Shown here in pieces: positions 10,986 through 23,100 of a stretch of 64,000 nucleotides of DNA (positions are counted from its first letter, which is position 1; each line of letters starts with the position of its first letter). The stretch is from assembly GCA_031772625.1 (NCBI GenBank), contig CM062807.1, positions 1,147,785,007 through 1,147,849,006 on the forward strand. Direction: 5' to 3'. This DNA is from Pinus tabuliformis. Lineage: Eukaryota; Streptophyta; Pinopsida; Pinales; Pinaceae. The position numbers were made by a program, and so were the translations under genes. The notes under the pieces were generated by a model. It was given only the letters and a program-made list of their open reading frames with translations, was not told the origin of the DNA and did no database searches.

Positions 10986-12125
10986 TGTAGAAATTTTGAA
11001 TAATATGACACTTATTCACAGAGATTATCCCGGTTATACACTATTACGGAATACATGCATAATACATAACCTCCTCTACGTTGATCATCAATTTAGCAAC
11101 ATTAAAAACAATGAAACATCAATCGCATGCACACATTAACACAGTATGTAACCCGAGGAAAGCATACAGCTGAAAACCCCCAACTATCTGTATATTATAA
11201 TGATTGAGAACATGTAACAATACATAGTACAATACTCCTCACAAGTACTCAGTACTATCTCCACCTGTTACACACAAACTAGCTCAGATCTAATGCCTCA
11301 AATCTCCTCCACTGTTTTCCTGCCTCCACTGCGCAATCCTGCAAGAGAATGGATGAGAATCGTTGAACCAAACTCGTATTTACCTTGTGTTTGACCATGC
11401 AATCCTCATTGGCAATTACTCAATCCATGCATGTGCAAATCTCATGCACAACTATAGTCACAACTGACAGCTGTCTTGCCCTTTCACTCACCTCTAACAC
11501 CTGTCTCCACTGAACTGTCCATGCACTGAGTTAACTGATGTATTCTTTAGTTGCTTTATGAGTTAATAACTAGTGAATTAATTAATAATTAATTCACATA
11601 ACTCATCACTAGTGTATTCTGTAGTTAGACTAAATACAACTAGTTCAACTAAGTCAAACTGAACACAACTTCATCAACTCCTCAATCAACTCCACCAAAA
11701 CTCAATCACTTGAGTTCTAACTGAAGTCCATCATGCAATAGCTCAACTAACCCATAGGAAAAGTGTATTTCCTTCAGCCAGTTGCATGTGCCACATCCGT
11801 AGCTCGAACTGAAGTGCTGCAAGAGGATAAGATAATGTTTATAGTCAAAATATTATTAAGAGCTAATAATATTTTACTGTTCTATATTTAGACTGGCAGT
11901 CTAAAAATAGACTCTGCCCATATGTCTAAAAATAGAAGTCCATCTATTTTTACCAACATGACCAATCATCCACAAATAGCATCCTGCAACTCATAGACCA
12001 TGATCCATATGTCTAAAAATAGACATAGTCTAAAAATAGACTTTGTGCCAAAAATAGCCTGTGGGCCCACTTAGTGAAGGCGACTCCTTTCCACTAAGCT
12101 CCATCAGCTTGTTGCATTTTCAACA
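10986..12125 (-). repeat. Copia LTR (5' LTR of the minus-strand element)
   Basis: 1140 bp, with TG/CA ends. It is slightly longer than its partner because it holds one more CTAAAAATAGA-type block near 12015-12045. It is followed on the plus strand by the AATGC target duplication and the resumed LINE-1 coding. Confidence 0.95.
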
Positions 12126-13246
12126 AATGCTCCATTCCATAAAAACCTCATCAAAAGAAGCGGCCATCCTCAAAATCGACTTATCCAAGGCTTTCGACAG
12201 AGTCAATTGGACTTATCTTCAGCTCATGCTCACACACATTGGTTTCCCTCACCAATTCATCAAGTGGATGGGGAGCTGCTTCACTTCTGTTTCCTTTAGT
12301 GTCCTGATCAATGGGGCAACTTCCAATTTCTTCCACGCTGAAAGAGGCCTCAGACAGGGCTTCCCTCTCTCCCCAATGCTTTTCCTACTGATAATGGAAG
12401 GACTCAGCAGACTCATAAAATCAGCAAGGATCAATGGCACACTGGGAGGAGTGGAAATCAATACAAGACCACCATTTCTCACCTTCTCTTTGTTAATGAT
12501 ATTCTAATTTTTCTAAATGTATCCTATAGGGATACATCTAGTTTCAAGGCAATCTTATCTCTCTTTTGTAAAGCTACAGGAATGGAGCTGAACTTTGTCA
12601 AATCAACAATCATTTTCAGTTCTTGCCTCCCGAATGAACAAAGATTCGCCTCCCAACACTTCGGCTTTGTAAGACAGGAGCTGGAGGATGGTCTGAAATA
12701 CTTGGGATTCAGACTCAAGCCAAATGGGTACCGCATTGCAGATTGGGCATGGATGATAGCAAAAATTGAAACCCGCATAAACATCTAGCAGCAGAAGTGG
12801 CTCTCTAGGGCTGGCAGACTCACCCTCATCAAATTGGTCCTTGAGGCCATTCCAGTCTACTGGATGTCCCTGGCCTGGATCCCAAAAGGTATTCTCTGCA
12901 AAATCAAACGGATCTGTTGCAGATTACTTTGGAGGGGCCAAACAGTAGGCAAAACTTTCACCTGGGTCAAGTGGGAGAGGATAGCAAAACCAAAGAAATG
13001 GGGAGGTTGGGGCCTAAAGGAGCCCCAGGAGTTCGCAAAGGCCTTGGGCGCAAAGCTGGCCTGGAAAATAATTACCTCAAACAACCTCTAGACATAAGTG
13101 ATTTACAACAAATATATTTATCCACAAACAATTTCAGATTGGCTTCGTAGCCCTAGCCACTGCCATGTTGGAGCCTCAAACATCTGGAAGGCCATCACAC
13201 TCTCCATCGACATTATCAAACAAGGCCTGGCTTGGAGGGTGGGGGA
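12126..13246 (+). pseudogene. LINE-1 ORF2, central reverse transcriptase and connection
   Basis: Coding resumes with LHSIKT, then the catalytic palm block ILKIDLSKAFDRVNW and FKxxM/ING-type sequence. It continues into ERGLRQGFPLSPMLF, where RQGDPLSP is usual, so Asp is replaced by Phe. After a frame change the active-site box reads LLFVNDILIF (12483-12512) instead of F/Y-A-D-D, so the first catalytic Asp is Asn. The thumb and connection follow: LKYLGFRLKPNGYRIADWAW, AGRLTLIKLVLEAIPVYWMSLAWIPK and WGGWGLKEPQEFAKALGAKLAWK. The segment ends at TSIDIIKQG-like LAWRVGD, where Gypsy element 1 enters at 13247. Confidence 0.9.
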
Positions 13247-15333
13247 TGGTGGGCTCCAGTATTGTAGCAATCATGCTACAACTCCTGGAGCTTCCTTCTC
13301 TAATTTTATCAACCCGGTAGTTCGTAACAAACTTGGAAGCGACGGTGCTGTATGCACAAGTACTAGCTCTTCTCGCAGCTGTCACTTGGTCAGCTGGCAC
13401 AAGTTCGCTAGGGCTCAAGCCAACTTCTATATTTTCTCAGAAGAAGCTTTTTAAGTGATGAACAAAAGTTATCTCAAAGGAAATTAACCTACTTTGCAAG
13501 AATGAACTGAAAGCCAACAAAACATGGAAACCCTAGTAAACCCTAATTCTACCAGCTTAATCCTTATGATGCAATGGTGGGAATGCAACTTCTAAAAGTG
13601 ATGCCATTACTTCTATTGAGATGAGATGCATGTGTCTAAACTACTTTCATCTGAAGAGAACATGTTTTTGTATTTTTGCTCAAGTTGTTGGAGTTATTAT
13701 GACTGTGCTTCTTACTGGGTCTTGACTGTGCAGGGGTAGATCAAGGGGAGGAAGGCTTGGAAAAGGTCAGGAGGACTCTGAGAGGGTCCAAGGGATCCCT
13801 AACATCATGCCACAGAAGTTCACAAAGTTCAGATGCTTGGCAACTGTGTTTGCAATCTTCTACAGGATGTTTGCAGGGGGTTCTACAGGAAGTTCAGGAT
13901 TTCTACAGGAAGTCCCGTAATTTCTACAGGATGTTCTGCAATCGGAGTTTTGGGTGATGGATGAGTAAATGAGCTGTATGGGTGGATAGGGAGGTAGGAG
14001 GGGAGCTTGTGATGGCTTATGGACAGAGAGATGAGATGGAGAGGGGGTGTGTAAAGCTGGTTGGTCTAGAGGAGGGTAGAGGCAATGGAAGGCCGAAAAG
14101 ATAAAACAACGTGGATGATAGAAGAGTTGGGAGGCAAATGATCTAACTGGGAGATAAGTAGATGGCCTAGGCACGGCTTAGAAGGATAAGGAAACGACGG
14201 AGTGGTGCTGCGCAGTGTAAATGAAACGAATCACCCCTGTCTTGCGTATACCCGAAATGTCATCAACCTACTCTAACTGTTTTATTAGAAACCATAGAAC
14301 AACAATGTCGTTTTTAAGGGAAAATCGTGCATGGTGCTGAAACAAAGAGTTATTGCTCAAGATCTAAATGCATGGAGACTTCTACAAACGGAAATATTAC
14401 GTTAAAGCTTGCATGAACATGTAAAACTGTGTTTTTGGTAGTTGGCACGGTCTGCACTCCCAGTCCCCAAACAGAGGTGAAAGTGAGTGTGCATTCAACC
14501 CTTTTTGGAACTCAGATTAACTTCAATCTCCCTACTCTAATCTAAACTACTGAAGCAACTTTGTTCATAACACTAACCTATGTAACCACACCAAGAAATT
14601 CGAATCAGCAAACGGTGTTTCCAAGTGCATGTAAAGGAAAAGAAATATAATGTTGAAAGAAAGAAAGGTAACAATACAAAGGAAGGAAGCCTTAGGCTCT
14701 CAGGTTGGGCCCAACCCTGAGAGCTTAAGCTCCTTTAAGAACTCAGAGCTGCCTCAAATCTGCCTGCTTATTCATTAAAAGATAATAGTCAAAAGTCTGA
14801 TAACATGCCAAAAATGGCTTACAAAGAGCAAAACAGGGCTATAGCTCGTAATTCAGAATCTGCAACAAAGTTTCAAAAGTCCTTTTTCGAAGGCTATAGC
14901 CTCAACATTTATACATTATGAGGGCCAAGCTGGCCTCCTAAATTAGTGGGGCTTGACTGACCAACTAAAAGTAAACTGTTGTTCCCTTAGAATCCGTTGG
15001 CTGCCTTCTAGCTCGGTGGTGATAGCTGTTGGAGCTCGGAGTTGTGGGTGGAGATCACGAGGAAGGCCATTCAATGCCGTGGACAACCTTCCTACAAAAC
15101 CTCAATGCCACCTTGGCTGTCTCCTAGCCTTCATCTGCGTGGTTTTGCTCCATTTAATGTCAAAAAACCTGAAATAAACATGTATTAGCCACCTAGGAAT
15201 AGTGACTGCCCTTCATTCGTACAAATAACATAAATATACTAAAAAATGATGCATAAGTCATGAAAAATGAAGGGTTGAGCAAGGGTAGTGAGGCCAAATG
15301 AGCCCAAAATGTTACCAAATTTGGGGCTCATCA
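13247..15333 (-). repeat. Gypsy 1 LTR (3' LTR of the minus-strand element)
   Basis: 2087 bp; begins TGGTGGGCTCC and ends GGGGCTCATCA on the plus strand. It contains four copies of TTCTACAGGAA/T at 13858, 13881, 13901 and 13922. Open frames inside it are also found in the other LTR and look non-coding. Confidence 0.97.
13858..13932. repeat. Four-copy TTCTACAGGAW array, about 20-bp period, in LTR
   Basis: The 11-mer TTCTACAGGAA or TTCTACAGGAT starts at 13858, 13881, 13901 and 13922. The same array is in the other LTR at 26454, 26477, 26497 and 26518. Its reverse complement forms an array in the interior (19611-19675) and occurs singly elsewhere in the element. Confidence 0.9.
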
Positions 15334-15345
15334 TCACCCCCCAGC
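15334..15345 (-). promoter_or_regulatory. Gypsy 1 polypurine tract
   Basis: Minus-strand GCTGGGGGGTGA directly abuts the start of the 3' LTR. Confidence 0.85.
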
Positions 15346-15371
15346 TAAAATATTTGCTCATCCTTGAGCAA

Positions 15372-18305
15372 CTAATCCAGCTCCTCATCCTTCATTGCCT
15401 TTACTGCCACCCTTACATCCCAAGCCTCTGTAGTAGTGTCCTCCTTGCTGATATGGAACCCAGCCTTTCTGTTCACCTCTTCCCACTGTTCATTATCATC
15501 TTTCTCTGTGTTGCCTTCCATCAATCCTAGCATCAGTGGTGGGCTTAGCTTGAGGCCAATCCAGCTGGCCTGGAGGTTTTGCATGGATTTCTTATAGAGG
15601 GCCACCCGTACTAGAGCTTCCCTCATCCGAGTTGGGGTATGATACTCTCTGATTTTCAGACTGTGGGCCAATGTATTCCATTGGCGGGTGCAAGCTTGGA
15701 CAGAGTTGTCTCCTAACAGTCTCTCCATGTCCTAAAATGCGTTATGGCCTGGGCCTGCTGATCCATATATCTCAATGAAGCTTGAGGGTCGGTGGACAAG
15801 TGTTGTTGTGCTGAGATTAGTGCAACTGGATCCCCTGGTTCTGCTCTAATTAGCAATGGCTCATTCAGCTCTCGGTTCATGACCGCTTTGGCTTCTGCTA
15901 CTCTTTTGTCCTCATGGTTCAACCATGAGGCAAATGCCATTAATTGCATATCTCCTAAGGCCGTATTGGGATCCCATGAAATTACATTAGGCAGGGCCAA
16001 ATTATGGAGGTAGAACTCCGCTAATTTGGCCTTATCCTCTGATGAGCTGGTACTGCATAATTCAGTGAATTGTTGTGGGTCTTGGAGCTGAGAGATACCC
16101 CTTTGCGCCAAGGTATTGATTTGAAATTGAAGCCATTGGTATTCCAGGTACAGGCCATAGGATTTGGCCGGCTGTCTGCATTGTATAGCATCCATGGCCC
16201 AACTGGCCATGCAGGCCAATTGTGCCTCTTTCTGCTGCAGCTGTTGTCTGAGAGCTTGCACCTCAATTTGTGCTTGTTGTTCTGCTTCCTGTAGATGCAA
16301 GGTTGGCTCCCCAAGACCGGTTTGCAGTTCCTTTTTGCCTTGTTGTTCTGCTGTGCTGTCCCCTGAGGGTGTGCATGTTCCTCTCCTCAGCTCTTGTAGC
16401 TGCAGTCTAAGTTTTTCGTTTTCTTCCTGTAGGAACACCCGCTGGCAATTTGCCACGTGTTTAGCCATAGCCAATTCCTTTCTAGCCTCCTTGAGTTGTT
16501 CCTCCAAGGGGCCTATGTCTGCCACACCTTTTGATTTGGCTATTTTCATCCACGTGTGGGTTCGTACTCGCTCTTCCTCCAATGCAAAGAACAGTGGCAC
16601 AGTGAATTTCTGAGGTATAATTTTGCCAGCCTCTAAGAAGTTGTAATATGAACTCAGACTTGGCTGAGGGCTAGGCTCTGGAATATGCTCTTTCTCTACT
16701 TCTTTTGGTGGCTCTACTTCACCCTCCCTCGGTGGTGATGAGGGTGCTTCTCCTTCCATCCTCTCGGTCTCCTTAAGCGGGCTAAGGTTTCCTGTAGAGC
16801 ATCCTCAGCATCCTGTAGCCGGGCTTTTGAGGCCAACTGGTCCAACCTATCCTTCCAAGTAGTTTTCTTCGGGCTCCCCCTCTCATAGGTGACTGATATC
16901 TTTGAGGGGGACCTCTCCTTGGGCGAAGTAGGGGCATCATCTATGGTGATTGGGCTGCTGGATGGAGGCTGTGGCTTGCCCGTTTTTATTCTCACACTTC
17001 TCCTGGCTTTAAAATATAGAGGGGCCTCCCTCTTTCTCTTTTCCTTGGGCTTAGGAGGTGTACTGAGGGCGGCCAGCACAGCTGCTGCCTCCCTTGCAAG
17101 AACATCGGCTTTCTTTTCCCTTGGTTTTCTCTTTTAAGGGCTTCCTGTAGAAGGCCCTTTTTCAGCTGATTTCGGGCTTCCTGTAGAAGCCGGTTTCGGT
17201 TTTCCTGTAGGAACAGGAGGCACCACTTTAATTTGCTTTTCTGAGGGTGTTTTACTTTTTGACTTGGTCGAGGCTGCTGTCGAGGTGTCTTTGCTGACGT
17301 GGACCTGCTCAGCCTTGTCCACTCTGCTTTGTAATCTTTTCTCTCTGGTCGTCAACATGGGTGTGTCATCCTTCTCTTTGGCACCCTTTTTCTCTTGTTT
17401 CTTCTTTTGCTCTTTCTTCTGCTCCGTGGTCGTGGTCTTCTGGCCTTTTTCTTTCTTCCCCACGGGCACTGACTCCGCCTCCTCACTGCTGGATGAACCG
17501 AGCTCTTCGGTCAACATCTTTATATCACCATCCTTGGTCAAATTTCTAAAGGCTTCCCATGAGAGAGGAACCTTGTATGTGTGGAGCGCATCCTCCACGA
17601 GGAGTTTAATGAATCCATGGTGGGCTACCTGGTCTGGTGTGCCTTCTTTCAACTTGGTGGCACATTCAATCATAGACTGTAGTAGAAAGTAGGGGATACT
17701 TAGTTTGTTTTCTACAGGTAGGTCCATCTGATGCCTTAATTCCGCGAGTAACCGAAAATGGTACCCATATACAATGCTAAACCGACCTTCGCAGGTGATG
17801 TACTTCATAATCTAGAGGCTAACTTCACTCCAAAGTGGCAGTAAGCTGGTTCTACGAACCCCATTTTTATCTTCTGAGAATTCCTCCTCTGGGGGAAGAA
17901 TTCCTTCTTAGCCTTCTGGCCCAATTTCCTCTCTTCTTTATCCCATGGTAATCCCATTGGGAGCTCAATGACTCGGCTGATGAATTGTGGGGTGAGTCTG
18001 AGACTCAAACCCCTGAAGTTGACGGTGGCCAATGTTTTGGATTTCGGCTTCAGAGCTTGCAAGAACTCCTCTGCCACCTCATCGTCATAGCCCTGCAATT
18101 TGTCGCAGAATGACATCCATTGCGCTTGCGTGAACAGCTCCACCACCTCAGGATTCTCTCTTAGCTTTGTTGAGTCGGTTGGTTCCCTTCTGATGAACCC
18201 ACCCGGCATGGTGAAAAATTGTTGCGTTAGCTGGAGGTTGCGAGTGCGGAAGAAAATTGGCCTACTGGGACAGAGCGTAGAATTACGCCTCTGCCACGCA
18301 TACAA
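15372..18305 (-). pseudogene. Gypsy 1 extra ORF region downstream of pol (env-position ORF), broken
   Basis: About 2.9 kb of sense coding lies between pol and the 3' LTR, the place of the env-like ORF of Athila elements. The first part (about 17134-18305) has a globular domain: WMSFCDKLQGYDDEVAEEFL, a VNFRGLSLRLTPQFISRVIELP block and TCEGRFSIVYGYHFRLLAEL. A Lys/Glu and Pro/Ser-rich middle follows, with STGSP segments encoded by TTCTACAGGA-type repeats. The C-terminal part (about 15713-16759) is coiled-coil-rich (EEQLKEARKELAMAKHVANC, EENEKLRLQLQELRR). The domain is shared with Gypsy element 2 at 49225-49863. I see no clear signal peptide or membrane segment, so an envelope role is unsupported; its layout recalls plant transposon proteins of unknown role. 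Several breaks. Confidence 0.7.
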
Positions 18306-19610
18306 TTCACGAAAACTTATCCCCCGATGAGCCTTAACACGACTTAATTATAACTCACATCCTATAGGACGACAATTGATGCAAACGACAGACAATACTT
18401 GCAATTTTTTTATGACCAGACTGTAGAACGTCGACTCTGCCACCCTCGAAACCAATTGCATGGAAGGTTCAGGCTTACCTTTTTAATCCGCCACCTTTTG
18501 ACGTGAGGAACCCAATTTCCTGTAGAAGCAGCGCACGAATTCTGGAGGATACTGCAGTGGGTCTGCGCCTTCTGTGCTGCTATCAGACGTTCGAACGGCT
18601 GAAGGCTTGGAGTGTCGAGCTTCAGAGGAATGCGGATGCTCACTCGACTTCCAAACGGCTGATGATAAATGCGTGGGGTGGCAATCTAGCCGATAGATTT
18701 GAATCTGGTGGAATTCGTGGCGCGGGGGTGAGCTGTCCCTGTCGGACCGTTGGATGGCGTCATCTACTCATTCCCCTGCAAATTCCTTGACTGCTGCATC
18801 ATTCTCCGCAGATCCGCCGCCGCCATTTCTGTTAAAACGCGCTTCTCCCCGACTGGACGGTTCTCACGTGTCCACTACCCGTTCTTTTTCCACGGCCACC
18901 ATTCTACACATCCGACTAGACCAGCTGACTGGTCGACGTGGCCAGTTGAATGGCCATGCAACTGCTCAACCCGTTCATTTCATGCTTGCAAACATTTCAA
19001 AGTAATATTCATGTAATTTGACGAAAGAAAGGGCGAGGCACTTACCTGTGCGGCCGCGACATGCTTTTCCAGGCTTCAGGACGACGATGACTAGATTTGC
19101 TTGCTGTTGTTATTTGCACAGGTCCGGATTTGCTTGCTGCTGCTGCTATTTGCATAGGTCCAGATGCTATTTGCTGCTGATGATGATGAAGCATATGACT
19201 CCGCTGCATGCGCCCGCTTTGTTATTGCATGTTGCAGGCGATCGAATGGTGTACACTCTAGTTGGCTAAACTGCTACGGGATTCCTGTAGGATGTCCTGT
19301 AGCAGTTTGTCCTCCTTGGGTGCATGTTGAACAATGAAGATAGTGGCATCACGATCACACTCGCAGGGCCCTTGGATAGCTGGGTTGAGTATTGCATGGC
19401 ATCTCAACGTCTTCTTTCATTTCAGAATTGCTTCCTCTTGATAATTCACTGATCTGCTTTGATTGTGCAGGTATCTTCATTGCATGTCAACAGGGGTGGT
19501 AGAAGGAGGTGACAGCAGTGTGTGAGGGAGAAAATAGTAGCTTTCATGCGTCCATACCGGACCTTGGTCGTTAGATCTCCTCATACAATTAGTTCTGGGC
19601 CGTCCAAAAC

Positions 19611-19675
19611 TTCTACAGGAAGTTTCCTGTAGAAATACAGAACTTCCTGTAGAAAGTCTGTAACTTCCTGTAGAA
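19611..19675. repeat. Interior TTCCTGTAGAA array, 20-21-bp period
   Basis: TTCCTGTAGAA starts at 19624, 19644 and 19665, with a head-to-head TTCTACAGGAA at 19611. It is the inverted counterpart of the LTR array. Further single copies or one-mismatch copies lie at 16286, 16424, 16789, 17142, 17178, 17202, 17710 (inverted), 18517, 19282 and 20210. Confidence 0.9.
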
Positions 19676-19880
19676 GACTAAGCTGTGATGAAATCGTGCC
19701 CATACCTTGGAGAAGATGAGTGTTCTCGGAGGAGGTGCTGGTAGGGTCTCCTGGCAGCATGATATGGACCCTTGTCTTCAAGTTGAGGGACCTCTTCTTC
19801 CTTCATAAACCTGCAACCTGCATGCATTACCACATTGTGAACTTGTTGTCCCTGTTTTTTTTGTTTTTTTTTTTTTTTTT

Positions 19881-20095
19881 GAAAGACAGCAGGGGTGCCT
19901 CAATGAGGTTTTCACCCTTGCCATCTGCCTCAAGCGCCTCGGAAAGGTTTTCACTCAAGGGTATTTTTCATACTTTTTTCTCTTTTTTTTGAAAGACAGC
20001 AGGAGCGCCTCAATGAGTTTTTCACCCATACCATCTGCCTTGGGAGCCTCAGAGAGGTTTTCACCCAAGGATCTTTATTTTTTCTCTTTTTTTTT
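19881..20095. repeat. Two-copy tandem duplication, unit 110 bp, between T runs
   Basis: GAAAGACAGCAGGGGTGCCT at 19881 returns at 19991 as GAAAGACAGCAGGAGCGCCT, followed in both by AATGAG, TTTTCACCC and CCATCTGCCT blocks. Each copy is preceded and followed by T-rich tracts. Confidence 0.9.
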
Positions 20096-20166
20096 TTTTC
20101 TTTTTTTTTTTAAGATCTTCAGGGTATGCCCAAAACAGAGGCAGAACCCTTCTCTATGACCAGCAC

Positions 20167-23100
20167 TTATTTCTCCACAGTTTTAATGAATTCTTGTCTT
20201 GAGAGAGGTTTCCTGTAGATTTTCAGTTGATGCCCATTGACAAGCATGGGGATGGCCTCCTCGTCAATGGTCCGAATGAGGACAAATCCATTGTCATGAC
20301 ATTTCTCTACTGCATATGGTCCCAGCCATCTGGTTCTCAGCTTCCCCTTGAAATCTTTATGCCTGGAATCATACAACAGTGCCCAATCTCCTGGCTGAAA
20401 TTGCTTGTCATTGAGGTGTTGGTCATGCCACACCTTCCTCTGAAGTTGAACCACTTATGTGTGAAGAAGGGCCTGCATTCGGTGCTCATCCAATCCATTC
20501 AGCTGCAATAACCTTTCTTGTTGGGCATGGCTGAGGTCTAGGTCCAGCTGAGCTGCCATCCTCAAAGTGTTGTATTCAAATTCGATAGACAACAAGGCTC
20601 TCTTCCCATAGACCAGCTCATAAGGTGTGAAGCCGGTTGTGGTCTTCCAAGTGGTGTTGTAAGCCCATGTGGCCTCAACCAGGCGATCTGCCCAATCCTT
20701 CCTGCTGCTGCTCACCACCTTAGTCAAGATCCCTTCCAATGCTCTATTGGTGACTTCCACCTGCCCATTTGCTTGAGGGTGATAGGGGGTGGAATTCCTA
20801 TGCTTGATTTTGTGATGAGCTAGTACGTCTTCAATTAAGTTGGATGTGAACTGGCTTCCTTGATCGGTGACTAGCTCTCTTGGGTAGCCAAACTTGTAGA
20901 AGATGTTTTCTCTTAAGAACTCAGCCACCTTTTCTTCTGTTGCTGCTTTGATTACCTTGGTTTTTGCCCACTTTGTCAGGTAGTCGGTGCACACAATGAT
21001 GTAAGATATCTGCCTCGAAGGAGGGTTGATGGGACCCACAAAATCCATACCCCACTTCTCAAATGGCTCAAGAGTCACTTGAGGTTGGAGAGGCATTTCA
21101 TCCCTTTGAGTTGGTTTCCCCATCCTTCGGCATTGGTCACATTGGTTGATATACCTTCTGACATCTTGATGAAGTGTGGGCCAATAATAGCCTGCCTGCA
21201 AGATTTTGAAGGCAGTCCTCTTTGCTGCAAAATGTCCTCCACAAGGTCCATCATGATAAGTGAGGAGGATATCAAAGACTTCCTCCTCCCTTACACAATG
21301 CCTTAAGATCTAATCAGGGCCAAGCTTGAACAGGTTGCCCCCGATCCAAGTGAACGAGGCACTTTTTCTGATGATTCTGCTCTTCTCTCTTGAGGACAGG
21401 TGCGGAGGGAACTGTGCGGAAACAAGGTAGTTTGTTATATCAGCAAACCATGGAGAGAGTACTGAAATAGCAAACAGATGTTCATCGGGCATCTGGTCAT
21501 CCACTGTTCCATCCTCATCTGCAGACAAGTCCAATCTAACAACATTTTCTTTACCTGGTTTGTCAACAATGGTCAAATCAAACTGCTGCAACAAAAGTAA
21601 CCATCTAATAATACGAGCATTCACATCTAGTTTATTCATTAAATATCTAATTGCAGCATGATCAGTATTACAAATGTTTGATAGCCAGTGATATAATGTC
21701 GGAACTTGTTCAGTGCATGGACCATGGCCAGGAATTCTTTCTCAGTTACAGTGTAATTCAGTTCAGCTTTGGATAAGTTTTTGCTAACAAAGTAAATGGC
21801 ATATGGAAGTTTTTGTTCAACTTGTCCTAAGGCTGCCCCTATGGCTTTGTTCGAGGCATCAGTGTGGATGTGGAAAGGTAGGTTCCAGTTTGGACCTCTC
21901 AAGATTGGGGCAGACACCAACTTGTCCTTTAATTCATTCAGAGCCCTTTGACAATCGTCAGTCCATTTAAAGTCCACATCTTTTGCCAACAAGCCAAACA
22001 ATGGTGAGGCTAACTTGCTGAAGTCTTTAATGAATCTTCTGTAATACCCTACTAATCCTAAGAAACTCCGAACATCCCTTACCTTTTGAGGAGGTGGAAC
22101 CCTCTTGATGAGAGAAATTTTGTTAGGATCCACCTGTAACCCTTGGCAAGAAATGGTATGGCCTAGCACGGTCCCTTCAGTCATTAGGAATTCACATTTT
22201 TCAGGACTAAGGGACAGGTTCATCTCAATGCATTTGGTTAGGAATTTTCCCAGGTTGGAAAATGCTTCCTGGAAGTTGGACCCATAAGGAGTGAAGTCAT
22301 CCATATAGATTTCCACTGCATCATGGACCAGCTCCGAGAAGATGCTCAAGACGGCTCTCTGGAAGGTAGCAGGAGCATTGCACAGACCAAAGGGAAGAAC
22401 TCGGTAGGCAAAGGTACCCCAAGGACAAGTGAAGGTGGTTTTATCTTGGTCTTCCGGGCTGATTTGGATTTGGTTGTACCCGCTAAACCCATCTAGGAAA
22501 GAGAAGAACTTCTTTCCTGCCAGTCCATCCAACATTTGATCTATGAAAGGTAGAGGAAAATGGTCTTTCTTGGTAGCTTTGTTTAGTTCTCGGTAGTCCA
22601 CACAGATTCTCGACTTCCCATTTTTCTTGGGAACCAACACCAGAGGGGACACCCATTCGCTATCTGAGATGGGGTAGATGAATCCGACATCCAACAGTTT
22701 TTGCAGTTCTTCCTTGACAATGTCCTTAAGGGCTGGATTCATTCTCCTCTGGGGTTGCCTAACCGGTTTACAGTCCTCTTTGATGTATATGTGATGGGTA
22801 TAGACCGAAGGATGGACTCCTTTCATCTCCTTATAGCTCCAAGCAAAAGCATCTAGATGACTAGCCAACAGGCTACACAGCTCCTTTTCCTGGGAAGGAG
22901 ATAGGGAGGAGCTGATCTTTAACGTTCTCTCAGGGCCGAACTCCACATTCTTGACTCTGGGAGTGACAGGGTTGGTCGCACAAAGATCCACTAGGGCGCT
23001 GGCTTGGGCATCCTCCACCAATTTCTCTAAGGATAGTGCACTGGGAGGTGGATTTTGGATCAAGGTCTCAATCAAGTCATCCTCGTTTGGGGGTCTCTTC

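Larger units (their letters stand above)
7603..12125 (-). mobile_element. Short Copia-type LTR retrotransposon, broken, non-autonomous
   Basis: Two long terminal repeats (7603-8725 and 10986-12125) start and end in TG/CA and are flanked by AATGC on both sides (7598-7602 and 12126-12130). On the minus strand the 5' LTR is followed at once by TGGTATCAGAGC, a perfect initiator tRNA-Met primer site. A purine-rich tract precedes the 3' LTR. The 2.26-kb interior holds only Copia-type gag and protease-like coding; integrase and reverse transcriptase are not recognisable. The LTRs differ at roughly 3% of positions by hand count, which is about 1-7 million years depending on the plant rate assumed. 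It lies inside the LINE-1 reverse transcriptase. Confidence 0.95.
18306..20166. other. Gypsy 1 non-coding spacer between extra ORF and pol
   Basis: About 1.9 kb without credible coding. It holds a 10-bp inverted repeat (AAACTGCTAC at 19268-19277 and GTAGCAGTTT at 19299-19308), the inverted TTCCTGTAGAA array (19611-19675), a 110-bp tandem duplication (19881-20095) and long T runs. A spacer of this kind sits at the same place in Gypsy element 2. Confidence 0.75.

Noticed and set aside
13858-13932. TTC/GAA-containing repeats as heat-shock elements
   Set aside because: Spacing is TTCnnnnnGAA, not the alternating 5-bp nGAAn units that bind heat-shock factor; copies in coding sequence also argue against it.
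13860-14174. A 104-codon minus-strand open frame inside the Gypsy 1 LTR, also present in the other LTR (26456-26770)
   Set aside because: It recurs only because the LTR is duplicated. It has no recognisable domain, and its low-complexity Pro/Ser/His composition is typical of chance frames.
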